Source: Parafrankia discariae (GTDB lineage Bacteria > Actinomycetota > Actinomycetes > Frankiales > Frankiaceae). From it: a stretch of 64,000 bases of DNA. The stretch is taken from NCBI RefSeq assembly GCF_000373365.1, contig NZ_KB891208.1:358024-422023 (forward strand), given 5' to 3'. Shown here piece after piece: positions 9,701 to 18,944 of this stretch. The stretch's first letter is position 1. Every line of letters starts with the position of its first letter. The notes under the pieces are model-generated. The model did not search any database and was not told the DNA's origin. It saw only the letters and a program-made list of their open reading frames with translations. The position numbers were made by a program, and so were the translations under genes.

Positions 9701-11443
9701 GGCCCGGGCCCGGGCACTCCACACGTGCCAGGCCCGCGCCCACTCGGTGAAGGCGGCCTGGACGTCGGAGGGCACCTGCCCGGCCTCGTCCTCGCTCTCC
9801 GCCGCACCGCTGTCGGCCTCGGCGCCGCCCGCCTCGCCGCCGGCCAGCGGGCCGGCGGCCGGCTGGCCGCCGGCTTCCTGCTCGCGGGTCTCGTTGTCGT
9901 CCGTTCCCCGGTCGGCCGCGCCGCGGCCGTCGACCGCCTTGTTGTCGACCGCACCGCCGTCGACCCTGTCATCGGCTGCCTCGTCGGGGCCCGTCCCGGT
10001 CCGCGGCTCGCCCTGACCGGGCTTGCCGGCGGCGGGGCGCCCGGTCAGGGCGGGGCCGGCGCCGTTGGGGCTGATCCCGTTCGGGCTGGACCCGTTGGGG
10101 CTGGACCCGTTGGGGCTGATCCCGTTGGGGCTGGACCCGTTGGGGCTGATCCCGTTGGGGCTGGACCCGTTGGGGCTGGACCCGTTGGGGCTGGACCCGT
10201 TGCGCCCAGGGCCACCGGGCCCAGAGCCGTTGCGTCCTGACCCGTTGGAGCCGACGCCGTTCGGGCTGATGCCGGTGAACCTGGTGGTCCTGAACCCCGG
10301 CCCGGCGGGACCGGCGCCGCCGGAGTCGACCCCGCCGGGGCCGGTGCCGTTGGGACTGGTGCCGTTCGAGCTGGTGCCGTTCGAGCTGGTGGTGTTCTGG
10401 CCGGTTCCGTCGTGGTCGGTCGTGCCGGTGTCGCTGTCGGTTCCCGTAGTGTCGGTGCCGGTCGTGCCCGGCAGGACGACGTCGGTGTCGGCCCCGTCGC
10501 GGGCCGGGCTGTCCGCGGGCGGCCCGTCGACAGGGGCGTTCCCACTCGCCTCGCCCACCCCGGTGGCGCCGCTCGTGTCGGTGGCGCCACCCGCCTCGCC
10601 GGCGCCGCTCGTGTCGGCGGCGACGTGCGGCCCGCGGTCACCCGCGCCGCCGGCGACCGGCCCGGGGGCGGTCGGCGCGGGGGCCGGGCGGGGTGGGGCG
10701 TCGTAGACGAGGACCGGCGTGGCGGTCAGGTCGATGTCGGCGGGTGGCACCGGGCCGTGCAGCAGGATTCCCGGGCTGGGCAGCCCCGCGGCGAGGTCGG
10801 CGCCGCGGACCGGCAGCCGCACCCGGCCGCGCAGGATCTCCGGCAGCGGCGGGGCCGGCGGCAGCAGGGCCGCGGCGGGAGCCTCGAGGAGCACCTCACC
10901 GGCACCCGCGTGCTCGAACAGCGACAGGCCGGCGGGGAGGTCGTCCAGCCAGATCACGAGCGGGTTGTCGTCGACGTCGACGACCTGTTCGGACTGGGAG
11001 ACGGCCACCTCGTGCAGGAAGCGGACGAGCCGGTGGCAACGGTCGCTCAAAGTGGCGTTTCGTTCGCGTAGGGCGATGGCCTGCTGCTCGGCGTCCGCGG
11101 CGGCGGCCGCGCTGGCCTCCGCCTCCGCCGCGGCTTCCACTTCCACTGCCGCCTCCGCCTCGCCGGCGGCGCCGCCGGCGCCGCCGGCCGCAGTGCCGCG
11201 GGTGCCCGCGGTCGCGGCCGCGTCCGCGATGGCGGCGGCGGCCCGGGCGGTGCTCCGGGCGGCCGCCCGGGCCGCGCGACTCGTACCGCCGTCCGTGGTC
11301 ATGGTCCGGGTGTCCACGGCTCGGGTCTCCGACTGCCGCGGGTCCACGTGCCGGGCGTCCGAGTGCCGGTTGGCCGCCTGCCCCGCGTCCGCCTGCCTCG
11401 CGTCCGCCACTCCCGAATCCGCCGTTCCCGAGTCCGTCGTCAT
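3719..11443 (-). CDS. Giant SF1 (Upf1-like) helicase with C-terminal Vsr/DUF559-type nuclease domain
   Basis: The product has 2574 residues. An Ala/Glu-rich N-terminus and a beta-rich segment (~80-260) are followed by a long Gly/Asn/Ser/Pro-rich linker with an N-G-S/I-S-P repeat (~390-460). The helicase core has Walker A GPPGTGKTHTIANL (~849), a Walker B variant VIVDEGSQ (~1734), GDDRQC (motif III, ~1760), LREHFRCMPEII (IV), GDERDVVFLSLV (V) and FNVAASRARDQVW (VI, ~1971). About 900 residues separate motifs I and II, holding helical regions and a G-F-G-T-G repeat. Residues ~2038-2124 resemble the DUF559/Vsr-like PD-(D/E)xK fold: FDLVISGG, LAVECDGD, then RERELRRVGWRIWRV. A ~430-residue Pro/Gly/Ser-rich tail ends it. 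An ATP-driven nucleic-acid translocase coupled to a nuclease is inferred, suggesting repair or defence. It is divergent from the EndoQ-UvrD gene. The domain calls are firm; the biological role is unknown. Confidence 0.85.
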   Translation of the reverse strand: MTTDSGTADSGVADARQADAGQAANRHSDARHVDPRQSETRAVDTRTMTTDGGTSRAARAAARSTARAAAAIADAAATAGTRGTAAGGAGGAAGEAEAAVEVEAAAEAEASAAAAADAEQQAIALRERNATLSDRCHRLVRFLHEVAVSQSEQVVDVDDNPLVIWLDDLPAGLSLFEHAGAGEVLLEAPAAALLPPAPPLPEILRGRVRLPVRGADLAAGLPSPGILLHGPVPPADIDLTATPVLVYDAPPRPAPAPTAPGPVAGGAGDRGPHVAADTSGAGEAGGATDTSGATGVGEASGNAPVDGPPADSPARDGADTDVVLPGTTGTDTTGTDSDTGTTDHDGTGQNTTSSNGTSSNGTSPNGTGPGGVDSGGAGPAGPGFRTTRFTGISPNGVGSNGSGRNGSGPGGPGRNGSSPNGSSPNGSSPNGISPNGSSPNGISPNGSSPNGSSPNGISPNGAGPALTGRPAAGKPGQGEPRTGTGPDEAADDRVDGGAVDNKAVDGRGAADRGTDDNETREQEAGGQPAAGPLAGGEAGGAEADSGAAESEDEAGQVPSDVQAAFTEWARAWHVWSARARADADRRHLHTTLYGVAQRLAQEGDTLELVLATGLLTWWLPRPVRRHLLVTRLVVEVDPMTSAVRLRVPGGTSTRLEDSAFLDGVPAFRPERTNSLHERLRSRDAAPLGADDERLLRDWLTLAVDGTTAGYRPGWPPPGPAGPSAAVTLAPALVLRSRGHAALLNYYEQMLDALRGDGRPPLGLAQLVETLDTPERLAWLAARDVPDPGAGPGPRAITAAPGERGAGRHREPARSGRPAEAEEWLSPLPISPEQARVMRRLRLDNGVVVEGPPGTGKTHTIANLISALLAEGRRVLVTSQKGQALRVLQEKLPPELRRLCVSLTDSAESGAGELATSVSALAAQKAVYDAGSQDERIRTARSRRDSAVAERDRISTAVAARRAAEWRRHGTYEVGPGWSGTRAEIAARLRDEATEHGWIPIPVPGPEGGGWPRPPLTDDEAAELWQLLTTPDATPPSHAAADAASARQGGFPGFGDTFAAPPTSPLVLGPAARLAPPGQRTPRGGTARPGEGAGAPRTAGTESTAADGPATTNSPAPADGSAPADGSAPANSSAPADGSATAGDSGPAGGAGGAGGPLGAGGGPSDPPTVPSPITSALALSALREQRAFGLPPELGELPTRSELSVLAHIERVALTAAKSAEDALSRQATLMAPVIADALARTGDEAAERMAAGVDDVLRALEAVGRRAVRQRWVEDALADAFAGRAAVLWTKVAAAAPAIAEATQAVVELGLHRVELPTGGGPGGDLTGLLSSALALREHMEAGGSLRRLFRSKAQKDAGLLLDGTTVDGVTPRSPELLDLALCRLRAEVALEAATRAWSLLGVAPDSTIELEVRLARLTEAQDAARAIDVAVAARDRLAALLDTIGVERITLDSPASCADVGATVNAHRLRQSATIAGTQLRELAADLVAAASQPDAVPELALLAIAVEARDPAEYVAALEATAGALNGRARARRRAELLGRVRAAHPLLADLLALGNPATGGFGTGGFNAAGFGTGGFGTGGFGTGGFSAGGFGVTGVGLNGVGPERMESFGRAWSHAVAATWLARVRAVDQTDLDADLDAADELVASATAELAGALAWKHCLERMGTEQSAALRSYADAMAAGGRFTGRHAERYRQAAREAMRIAQTAVPAWVMPISEVLSTIPAVRDSFDVVIVDEGSQAGLDSLFLLWLAPRVIVVGDDRQCTPPDASVEELEPVFTRLDTLLPDIPSWLRVGFTPRSSLFSLLRTRFGDVVRLREHFRCMPEIIEWSSAMFYRDAPLVPLRQFGADRLAPLRAQFVPHAYTTSTPTGPRNPIEAEALVTQVLNCAEDPRYRGLSFGIVVLQGTAQAELIRSELSARMSAAEQLRRHLRVGSPPDFQGDERDVVFLSLVIAPGTSTTSLTRLEYQRRFNVAASRARDQVWLFHSVSTADLDPGDLRHSYLSYVLAHSASAPMAITAAPLTPSEVSPVLPHPRFDSLFEQRVFLALSSRGYHVTPQVEINGRRFDLVISGGRARLAVECDGDATRTTEDVERDLTRERELRRVGWRIWRVRRSEFEIDAEAALAPLWPRLAAAGIAPTIPVALPPAASDQSDPAMLVTQLLPAPAYASPVPPPAPTAAPAPVSPPAPAPTTPASPSARPAASSYQYPPMSPSPSAYPEPSNPGAGGAGTARTGEVPAGGGSRTTGGGSGVTGDTGLGDAELGTAGSGDAGSGDAGLSVIGLGVVGRGAAGSGSGLTGPGTTADGATDPDRAPRGTGNSPATGDSRDARTTSALPGTANPPDPTSPSGSGHASDTAASKPPAPGSRSPDGPPTSGQAPDTPPTNTATTGPATAGWPTSGGSPTGWASVGTAPNGFPGVPHIYPGPDSWPGVSLSPNAPSLPGGASSPDGRTPANSPQVGGSSPSSAPAAFDDLTRIDWTATPGGSAPPGGATPPGGITPPGEPPASGPTAGTFGPATPGGPIPLPDVSPYGTVAGPFPPVGGVPSVHSDPDERRQRWRPIPLSGQEGLDDA
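6678..6725. repeat. 15-bp tandem repeat inside the giant helicase gene
   Basis: About three exact copies of CCGCCCGTACCGAAC lie head to tail. On the minus strand they encode a G-F-G-T-G repeat around residues 1570-1590, in the insertion between helicase motifs I and II. Related degenerate units flank them. Confidence 0.8.
10062..10203. repeat. 15-bp minisatellite encoding N-G-(S/I)-S-P repeats
   Basis: About nine units of CCCGTTGGGGCTGGA, or the variant ending CTGAT, run in tandem. They encode Asn-Gly-Ser-Ser-Pro / Asn-Gly-Ile-Ser-Pro on the minus strand in the N-terminal linker of the giant helicase. Unit identity is near complete, so copy number probably varies between strains. Confidence 0.88.
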
Positions 11444-11788
11444 AGCTCTCCCCGATTCCGGCCGGCGAGTGCCGGCGTCGGAACTCGCGACAGGACATCG
11501 CGGATGTCCCGTCTTGTGCGTTCCAGGACCGGCACGCCCGGTACCGGACTCTTGCCAGCCTCCCGGACGAATGCGGACGACGCGGTCGCGACCCGCGGAT
11601 ATCGATGCTCATCCGCATGCACAGTTGGCTCAGGGGGTGCGGCGACCCGGGGCGATGGCCCCGTAACCGCGGCAACCCGGATCGACATGCCCCGCCCGGG
11701 CCGCCCGTTCGCGCCGTTCGCGGGATCCGGCGTGCTCACCGGCGCGCCGTGCCGGCCCCGGGGCCCGGATGCGACAACATACGCATCC
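11444..11788. other. Divergent promoter region between two helicase-nuclease genes
   Basis: These 345 bases separate the giant helicase (minus) from the EndoQ-UvrD gene (plus). The plus-strand frame of the latter stays open through here, but the translation is Arg/Pro-rich and lies upstream of the conserved EndoQ N-terminus. I therefore treat it as noncoding. No clear -10/-35 pair was found. Confidence 0.4.
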
Positions 11789-15295
<3,507 letters not shown>

Positions 15296-15316
15296 CGGTG
15301 GCCTGATGCGAGGTGG

Positions 15317-16774
15317 CTAGTCGATCCGGGCGAGGGGGAAACGCCGCGCCGCCGCGCCGAGGACGTCCAGGAGGGTGTCGATCTCGGCCTCGGTGTTGGC
15401 CGCGGTCACCTGGATGCGCACCCCGACCTGCTCCCGGGGCACCAGCGGGAACGGCGCCACGGTCACGTAGATCCCGCGCTCGTAGAGGAACGCGCCGAGC
15501 GCGTCGGCCCGCGCCGGGTCGGTCAGCGGGATCTCGATGATCGGGTAGCCGGAGGTGTTCAGCGTGGTCAGCCCGAGCGCGCGGATCCCCGTCAGCAGGC
15601 GGGCGGTGAGGCCGTACAGGGCCACCCGCGCCCGCTCGCCCCGCTCGGCGTTCACCCGCAGTCCGACCTGCGCGGTCGCCAGCGAGGCGACCGGGGGTGG
15701 GCCGGAGAAGATGTACGGGTTGGCCATCGTCTTCAGGAAGTCCTTGAGCTCGGTCGGGCACGTCGCGAACGCGAGCAGCGAGGAGTAGGACTTCGAGAAC
15801 CCGCCGACCAGGATCAGGTCGTCGTAGCTCTGCCCCAGGTGCCGCACGATCCCGTTGCCGCGCAGGCCGTACGGCGTGGGCTCGTCGGGCGCGCGTTCGC
15901 CGATCACCCCGAAGCCGTGGGCGTCGTCGACGTACAGGACGGCCTCGTACTTTCGGACCAGCTCGAGCAGCTCGGCCAGCGGGGGGCCGTTGCCCGTCAT
16001 GCTGTTCACCCCGTCGATCGCCACGACCCGGGGATAGGCGGTGCAGGCCCGCAGCCGGCGCTCCAGCCGGTCGAGCCGGTCCTCCCGGAAACGCCGGACG
16101 GTGGCGCCGCGACCCAATGCCATCGTGGCGCCGTCGTGTACCGAGCTGTGCGCATGCAGCTCGACGAACAGGGTGCCCTGGCCGACAAGTGCGGGCAGTA
16201 CCGACAGGTGGATATGGCTGATAGTCGGGAGTAGCAGGGTGTCCGGCGCGCCGAGGAGATCCGCCAGGGTCTCCTCGATCTCCACGAACAGTCGTGGATT
16301 AGCGATGATGCGTGACCAGCTCGGGTGGGTTCCCCAGAGATCCAGATACTCCGGAACGGATTCGATGATCTCGCGGTCGAGATCGAATCCCAGATAGTTG
16401 CACGACGCGAAATCGATCAGCCAGCGGTCGCCGATGCGAATGCGCCGGCCGTCGATCTCGTCCACCCGCGAGTCGTAGAACGGAGACTGGCGGCGCATGT
16501 GGTCCATCTCCGCCATGACGCCGTAGGGCCGGGCCAGGACGTGGCGGATGCCGGCGCCGGGTACGGGCCTGGGCAGGTGCGGAGAGCTTGGCTGCGTGGG
16601 GTTCGGCTGCGCGGGGAGCGGCTGCGGGGAGGCCGGCCGCGGTGGGAGCGGTTGCGGTGGGAGCGGTGTCGTGATCGATGTCGTCCGGACTGTGGTCGGT
16701 GGTGCCGGGACATCGGTCATTGGCCGGCGGACCGGTTCGGCGGGCGGGGGCAGGGATTCCGAGGTCTGCGACAC
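15317..16774 (-). CDS. PLP-dependent alpha-oxoamine synthase family protein
   Basis: The family (8-amino-7-oxononanoate synthase, 2-amino-3-ketobutyrate ligase, serine palmitoyltransferase, ALA synthase) condenses an amino acid with an acyl-CoA, losing CO2. Visible are FASCNYLGFD, SRIIANPRLFVEIEETLA, the cofactor Asp/His pair in LYVDDAHGFGVIGE, and the Schiff-base Lys in LVGGFSKSYSSLLAFATCP. A C-terminal small domain ends YERGIYVTVAPFPLVP...GVRIQVTAANT. The first ~75 residues are a Pro-rich extension, and the true start may lie near residue 75-90. No biotin, heme or sphingolipid genes are adjacent, so the substrate is open. The gene is divergent from the SAM methyltransferase and convergent with EndoQ-UvrD (21-base gap). 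Confidence 0.85.
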   Translation of the reverse strand: MSQTSESLPPPAEPVRRPMTDVPAPPTTVRTTSITTPLPPQPLPPRPASPQPLPAQPNPTQPSSPHLPRPVPGAGIRHVLARPYGVMAEMDHMRRQSPFYDSRVDEIDGRRIRIGDRWLIDFASCNYLGFDLDREIIESVPEYLDLWGTHPSWSRIIANPRLFVEIEETLADLLGAPDTLLLPTISHIHLSVLPALVGQGTLFVELHAHSSVHDGATMALGRGATVRRFREDRLDRLERRLRACTAYPRVVAIDGVNSMTGNGPPLAELLELVRKYEAVLYVDDAHGFGVIGERAPDEPTPYGLRGNGIVRHLGQSYDDLILVGGFSKSYSSLLAFATCPTELKDFLKTMANPYIFSGPPPVASLATAQVGLRVNAERGERARVALYGLTARLLTGIRALGLTTLNTSGYPIIEIPLTDPARADALGAFLYERGIYVTVAPFPLVPREQVGVRIQVTAANTEAEIDTLLDVLGAAARRFPLARID

Positions 16775-17163
16775 CGGCCTTCTACTTCCGGTCGCAGGTC
16801 GAGAATGCGGGCATCGGCGCCATCGCCGTCACCGGCCTTTCAGGATCTCCGGAAACGTTCTCTCCGGGTCACGGAAAACGAAAGAAACGACGGAGTGCCG
16901 CCCGGTACGCCGTAAATCGTATTGCGAAGATCGTGACGCACGGCGAAGATCTGTGTCTGCACATTAGCTCGCGGAAGGGGCTTTTTCCACCGATGGCGGA
17001 GATTTCCCCGGCCGCCGCGGGCCGGCCGGGCGCGGACCGGCCGGGGCCCGGTGGCGGTGGAAGGCCGCCGGCCGGGCCGGCCGGGGCCGGCGGCACCGGG
17101 TTGTCCACCCGGTGCCGCCACGGGCGGACAACCCGGTGCGGGCACAGTGTTATCGTCCCCGGC
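16775..17163. other. Divergent intergenic region, AT-rich then very GC-rich
   Basis: The first half (16850-17000) is unusually AT-rich for this genome, containing runs such as GGAAAACGAAAGAAACG, and probably holds the promoter of the oxoamine synthase. The second half is extremely GC-rich and contains the competing inverted repeats described separately. No convincing gene is present, although the methyltransferase frame stays open through it. Confidence 0.45.
17089..17156 (+). promoter_or_regulatory. Mutually exclusive hairpins plus TATCGT -10 upstream of the methyltransferase
   Basis: Three segments are present: A GGCGGCACCGGG with following TTGTCC (17089-17106), B CCCGGTGCCGCC (17108-17119), and C GGACAACCCGGTGC (17126-17139). 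A pairs perfectly with B over 12 bp. Alternatively its 3' part, GCACCGGGTTGTCC, pairs with C over 14 bp. TATCGT (17151-17156) ends seven bases before the ATG, so a leaderless transcript is possible. In that case the repeats would be a DNA operator overlapping the promoter rather than an RNA switch. Confidence 0.5.
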
Positions 17164-18015
17164 ATGTCCGAGACCGCGTCCGCCTCGAGCCCCCCGACGT
17201 CGAGTGCGCCGGCTTCGAGCACGCCAGCTCCGAACACGTCGAAGCCGAGCACTCCGGCGTCGTCAGACCGGCCCGTCGTGCGCGACCTGCCGTACTCCGG
17301 CTTCGGCCTCTCCCGGTCGGTCACGCTGTTCCGCGCGCACCGCAAGGAACCGGTCGACCCGGCCGGCTTCTACTCGCTCATCGCGGCCGACTCCGTCCGC
17401 CAGCTCCGCCGGTACACGACGCTGTCCGGTCAGCTGGTGCTGGACGTCGGCGGTGGCCCCGGTTACTTCCGGTCCGCGTTCCTCGACGCGGGCGCCAGGT
17501 ACTACTGGGTCGAGCCCGACGTCTCCGAGATGGAGGCCGGTGGTCTCGATGTGCCCGGCCGGATCCGCGGGAGCGCGCTCGAGCTGCCGTTCCGGAGCGA
17601 CTCGATCGACCTCTGCTACAGCTCGAACGTGCTCGAGCACGTCCCCGACCCGTGGCGGATGTGCTCGGAGCTGGTGCGGGTCACCCGCCCCGGTGGGCTG
17701 ATCTTCCTCAGCTACACCAACTGGCTCTCGCCGTGGGGCGGGCACGAGACGGCGCCGTGGCACTACCTCGGTGGTGACCGCGCCGCCGACCGGTTCGAGA
17801 AGCGGCAGGGCCGCCCGCCGAAGAACCGCTTCGGCCAGACGCTGTTCCCGGTCTCCGTCGCCGGCACCCTCGCCTGGGCCCGCCAGCGTTCCGACGTGGT
17901 CGTCGTCGACGCGATGCCGCGCTACCTGCCGGACTGGGCGAAGGTCGTCCTGCGCGTCCCCGGCGCTCGCGAGGTCGTCACCTGGAACCTCGCCATGCTC
18001 CTGCGCAAGGTCTAG
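17164..18015 (+). CDS. Class I SAM-dependent methyltransferase
   Basis: The product has 283 residues. After a Ser/Thr/Pro/Ala-rich N-terminus (~1-35) comes a Rossmann methyltransferase domain with motif I LVLDVGGGPGYF, an acidic end of beta-2 (WVEPDVSEME), GSALELPFRSDSID, and the methyltransferase-11-type SSNVLEHVPDPWRMCSELVR...RPGGLIFLSY. The C-terminal half (WLSPWGGHETAPWHYLGG, KNRFGQTLFPVSV) resembles actinobacterial methyltransferases of unknown substrate, often near cell-envelope genes. ATG 17164 is chosen because the frame further upstream is noncoding-like and TATCGT sits just ahead. It overlaps the convergent aat end by four bases. Confidence 0.85.
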   Translation: MSETASASSPPTSSAPASSTPAPNTSKPSTPASSDRPVVRDLPYSGFGLSRSVTLFRAHRKEPVDPAGFYSLIAADSVRQLRRYTTLSGQLVLDVGGGPGYFRSAFLDAGARYYWVEPDVSEMEAGGLDVPGRIRGSALELPFRSDSIDLCYSSNVLEHVPDPWRMCSELVRVTRPGGLIFLSYTNWLSPWGGHETAPWHYLGGDRAADRFEKRQGRPPKNRFGQTLFPVSVAGTLAWARQRSDVVVVDAMPRYLPDWAKVVLRVPGAREVVTWNLAMLLRKV

Positions 18016-18944
18016 GAGTCCCGCGGCGCCGGTGGGCGTCTCGGTCTCGGCGGGCGGGTCTCGGCAGGCCCGGGCTTGCGCGCCGGTGCCAGGCGGGAGA
18101 CGGGCAGCCGGTCGCGCTCCATCCGGGCCTCGTCGTCCCGGACGGCCCGCAGCGTCGCGAGGAACTCCGCGCGGGGCAGCTCGCGGGCGCCGAGCGTCGT
18201 CAGGTGCGTCGTCGTCAGCTGGACGTCCAGCAGCGTGCCGCCGGCCCGGCCGAAACGGTCGAGGAAGTCGACCAGCGCGACCTTCGAGGCGTCCGAGGCC
18301 CGGTGGAACATGGACTCGCCCATGAAGACCCGCCCGACCTGGACGCCGTACATCCCGCCGACGAGCGCGTCGCCGTCCCAGATCTCGATGCTGTGCGCCC
18401 AGCCGAGGGCGTGGAGCCGGGCGTAGCCCTCGATCAGCTCCTCGGTGATCCACTGGTGCGGCCCGTCGCGGCGGCAGGCCCGGACGACGTCCACGAAGCA
18501 CTCGTTGAGGGTGCTGGTCCAGGTGCTGTTGCGCATCCGGATGACGAGGGAGCGGCGGATTCGCATCTCGCCCGGGGCGAGGACGGTCCGCGGGTCCGGG
18601 CACCACCAGGGCGGGTCCACGTCGTCACCCGGTCCGTCGCCGCCGGCGACGGACCCCCCGGACCCGCCACCGGCGGCCGCGAGTTCGGGTATCTGGGCGA
18701 TGAGCGGGATGACGCCGCGCGTCGCGGCGGCGCGCAGCGCTCCGCGCAGCTCGGCCGCCTCGGCGGGATCGTCCGCCGGCCAGGGGAAGGCCCCGCGGCG
18801 GTAGGCACCGATCAGTGCCGGGGGCGTGAGCCCGCCGCCGGCCGCCACCGGTCCGTAGCCGGCCGCCCGCTCCAGATAGGGCTCGAGCAGGGGATGATCC
18901 CAGCCCGACCGCGGCGGTTCGGGTAGCGGCGGGGTCAGCCCCAC
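18012..18944 (-). CDS. aat: Leucyl/phenylalanyl-tRNA-protein transferase
   Basis: Aat adds Leu or Phe from aminoacyl-tRNA to proteins with N-terminal Arg/Lys, marking them for ClpS/ClpAP-type degradation. The sequence shows GLTPPALIGAYRRGAFPW, WWCPDPRTVL, the core GPHQWITEELIEGYARLHAL, HSIEIWDGDALVGGMYGVQV, FMGESMFHRASDASKVAL, and LLDVQLTTTHLTTLGA with the family's late acidic/Gln region. About 45 Ala/Gly-rich residues are inserted before WWCPDP, and a basic Pro/Arg-rich tail ends it (310 residues against ~230-260 usual). The start overlaps the end of the upstream GGDEF-EAL gene by ten bases, implying one transcript and translational coupling. Confidence 0.92.
   Translation of the reverse strand: MGLTPPLPEPPRSGWDHPLLEPYLERAAGYGPVAAGGGLTPPALIGAYRRGAFPWPADDPAEAAELRGALRAAATRGVIPLIAQIPELAAAGGGSGGSVAGGDGPGDDVDPPWWCPDPRTVLAPGEMRIRRSLVIRMRNSTWTSTLNECFVDVVRACRRDGPHQWITEELIEGYARLHALGWAHSIEIWDGDALVGGMYGVQVGRVFMGESMFHRASDASKVALVDFLDRFGRAGGTLLDVQLTTTHLTTLGARELPRAEFLATLRAVRDDEARMERDRLPVSRLAPARKPGPAETRPPRPRRPPAPRDS

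Noticed and set aside
10062..10203. CRISPR array
   Set aside because: The 15-bp units are contiguous, with no spacers, and encode an in-frame peptide repeat.
11348..11788. Longer start for the EndoQ-UvrD gene
   Set aside because: The extension overlaps the divergent helicase start and lacks similarity to EndoQ N-termini, which begin just before FADTHVHS.
16678..17163. Longer start for the SAM methyltransferase
   Set aside because: It runs through hairpin DNA and the divergent gene's start; TATCGT and the domain layout support ATG 17164.
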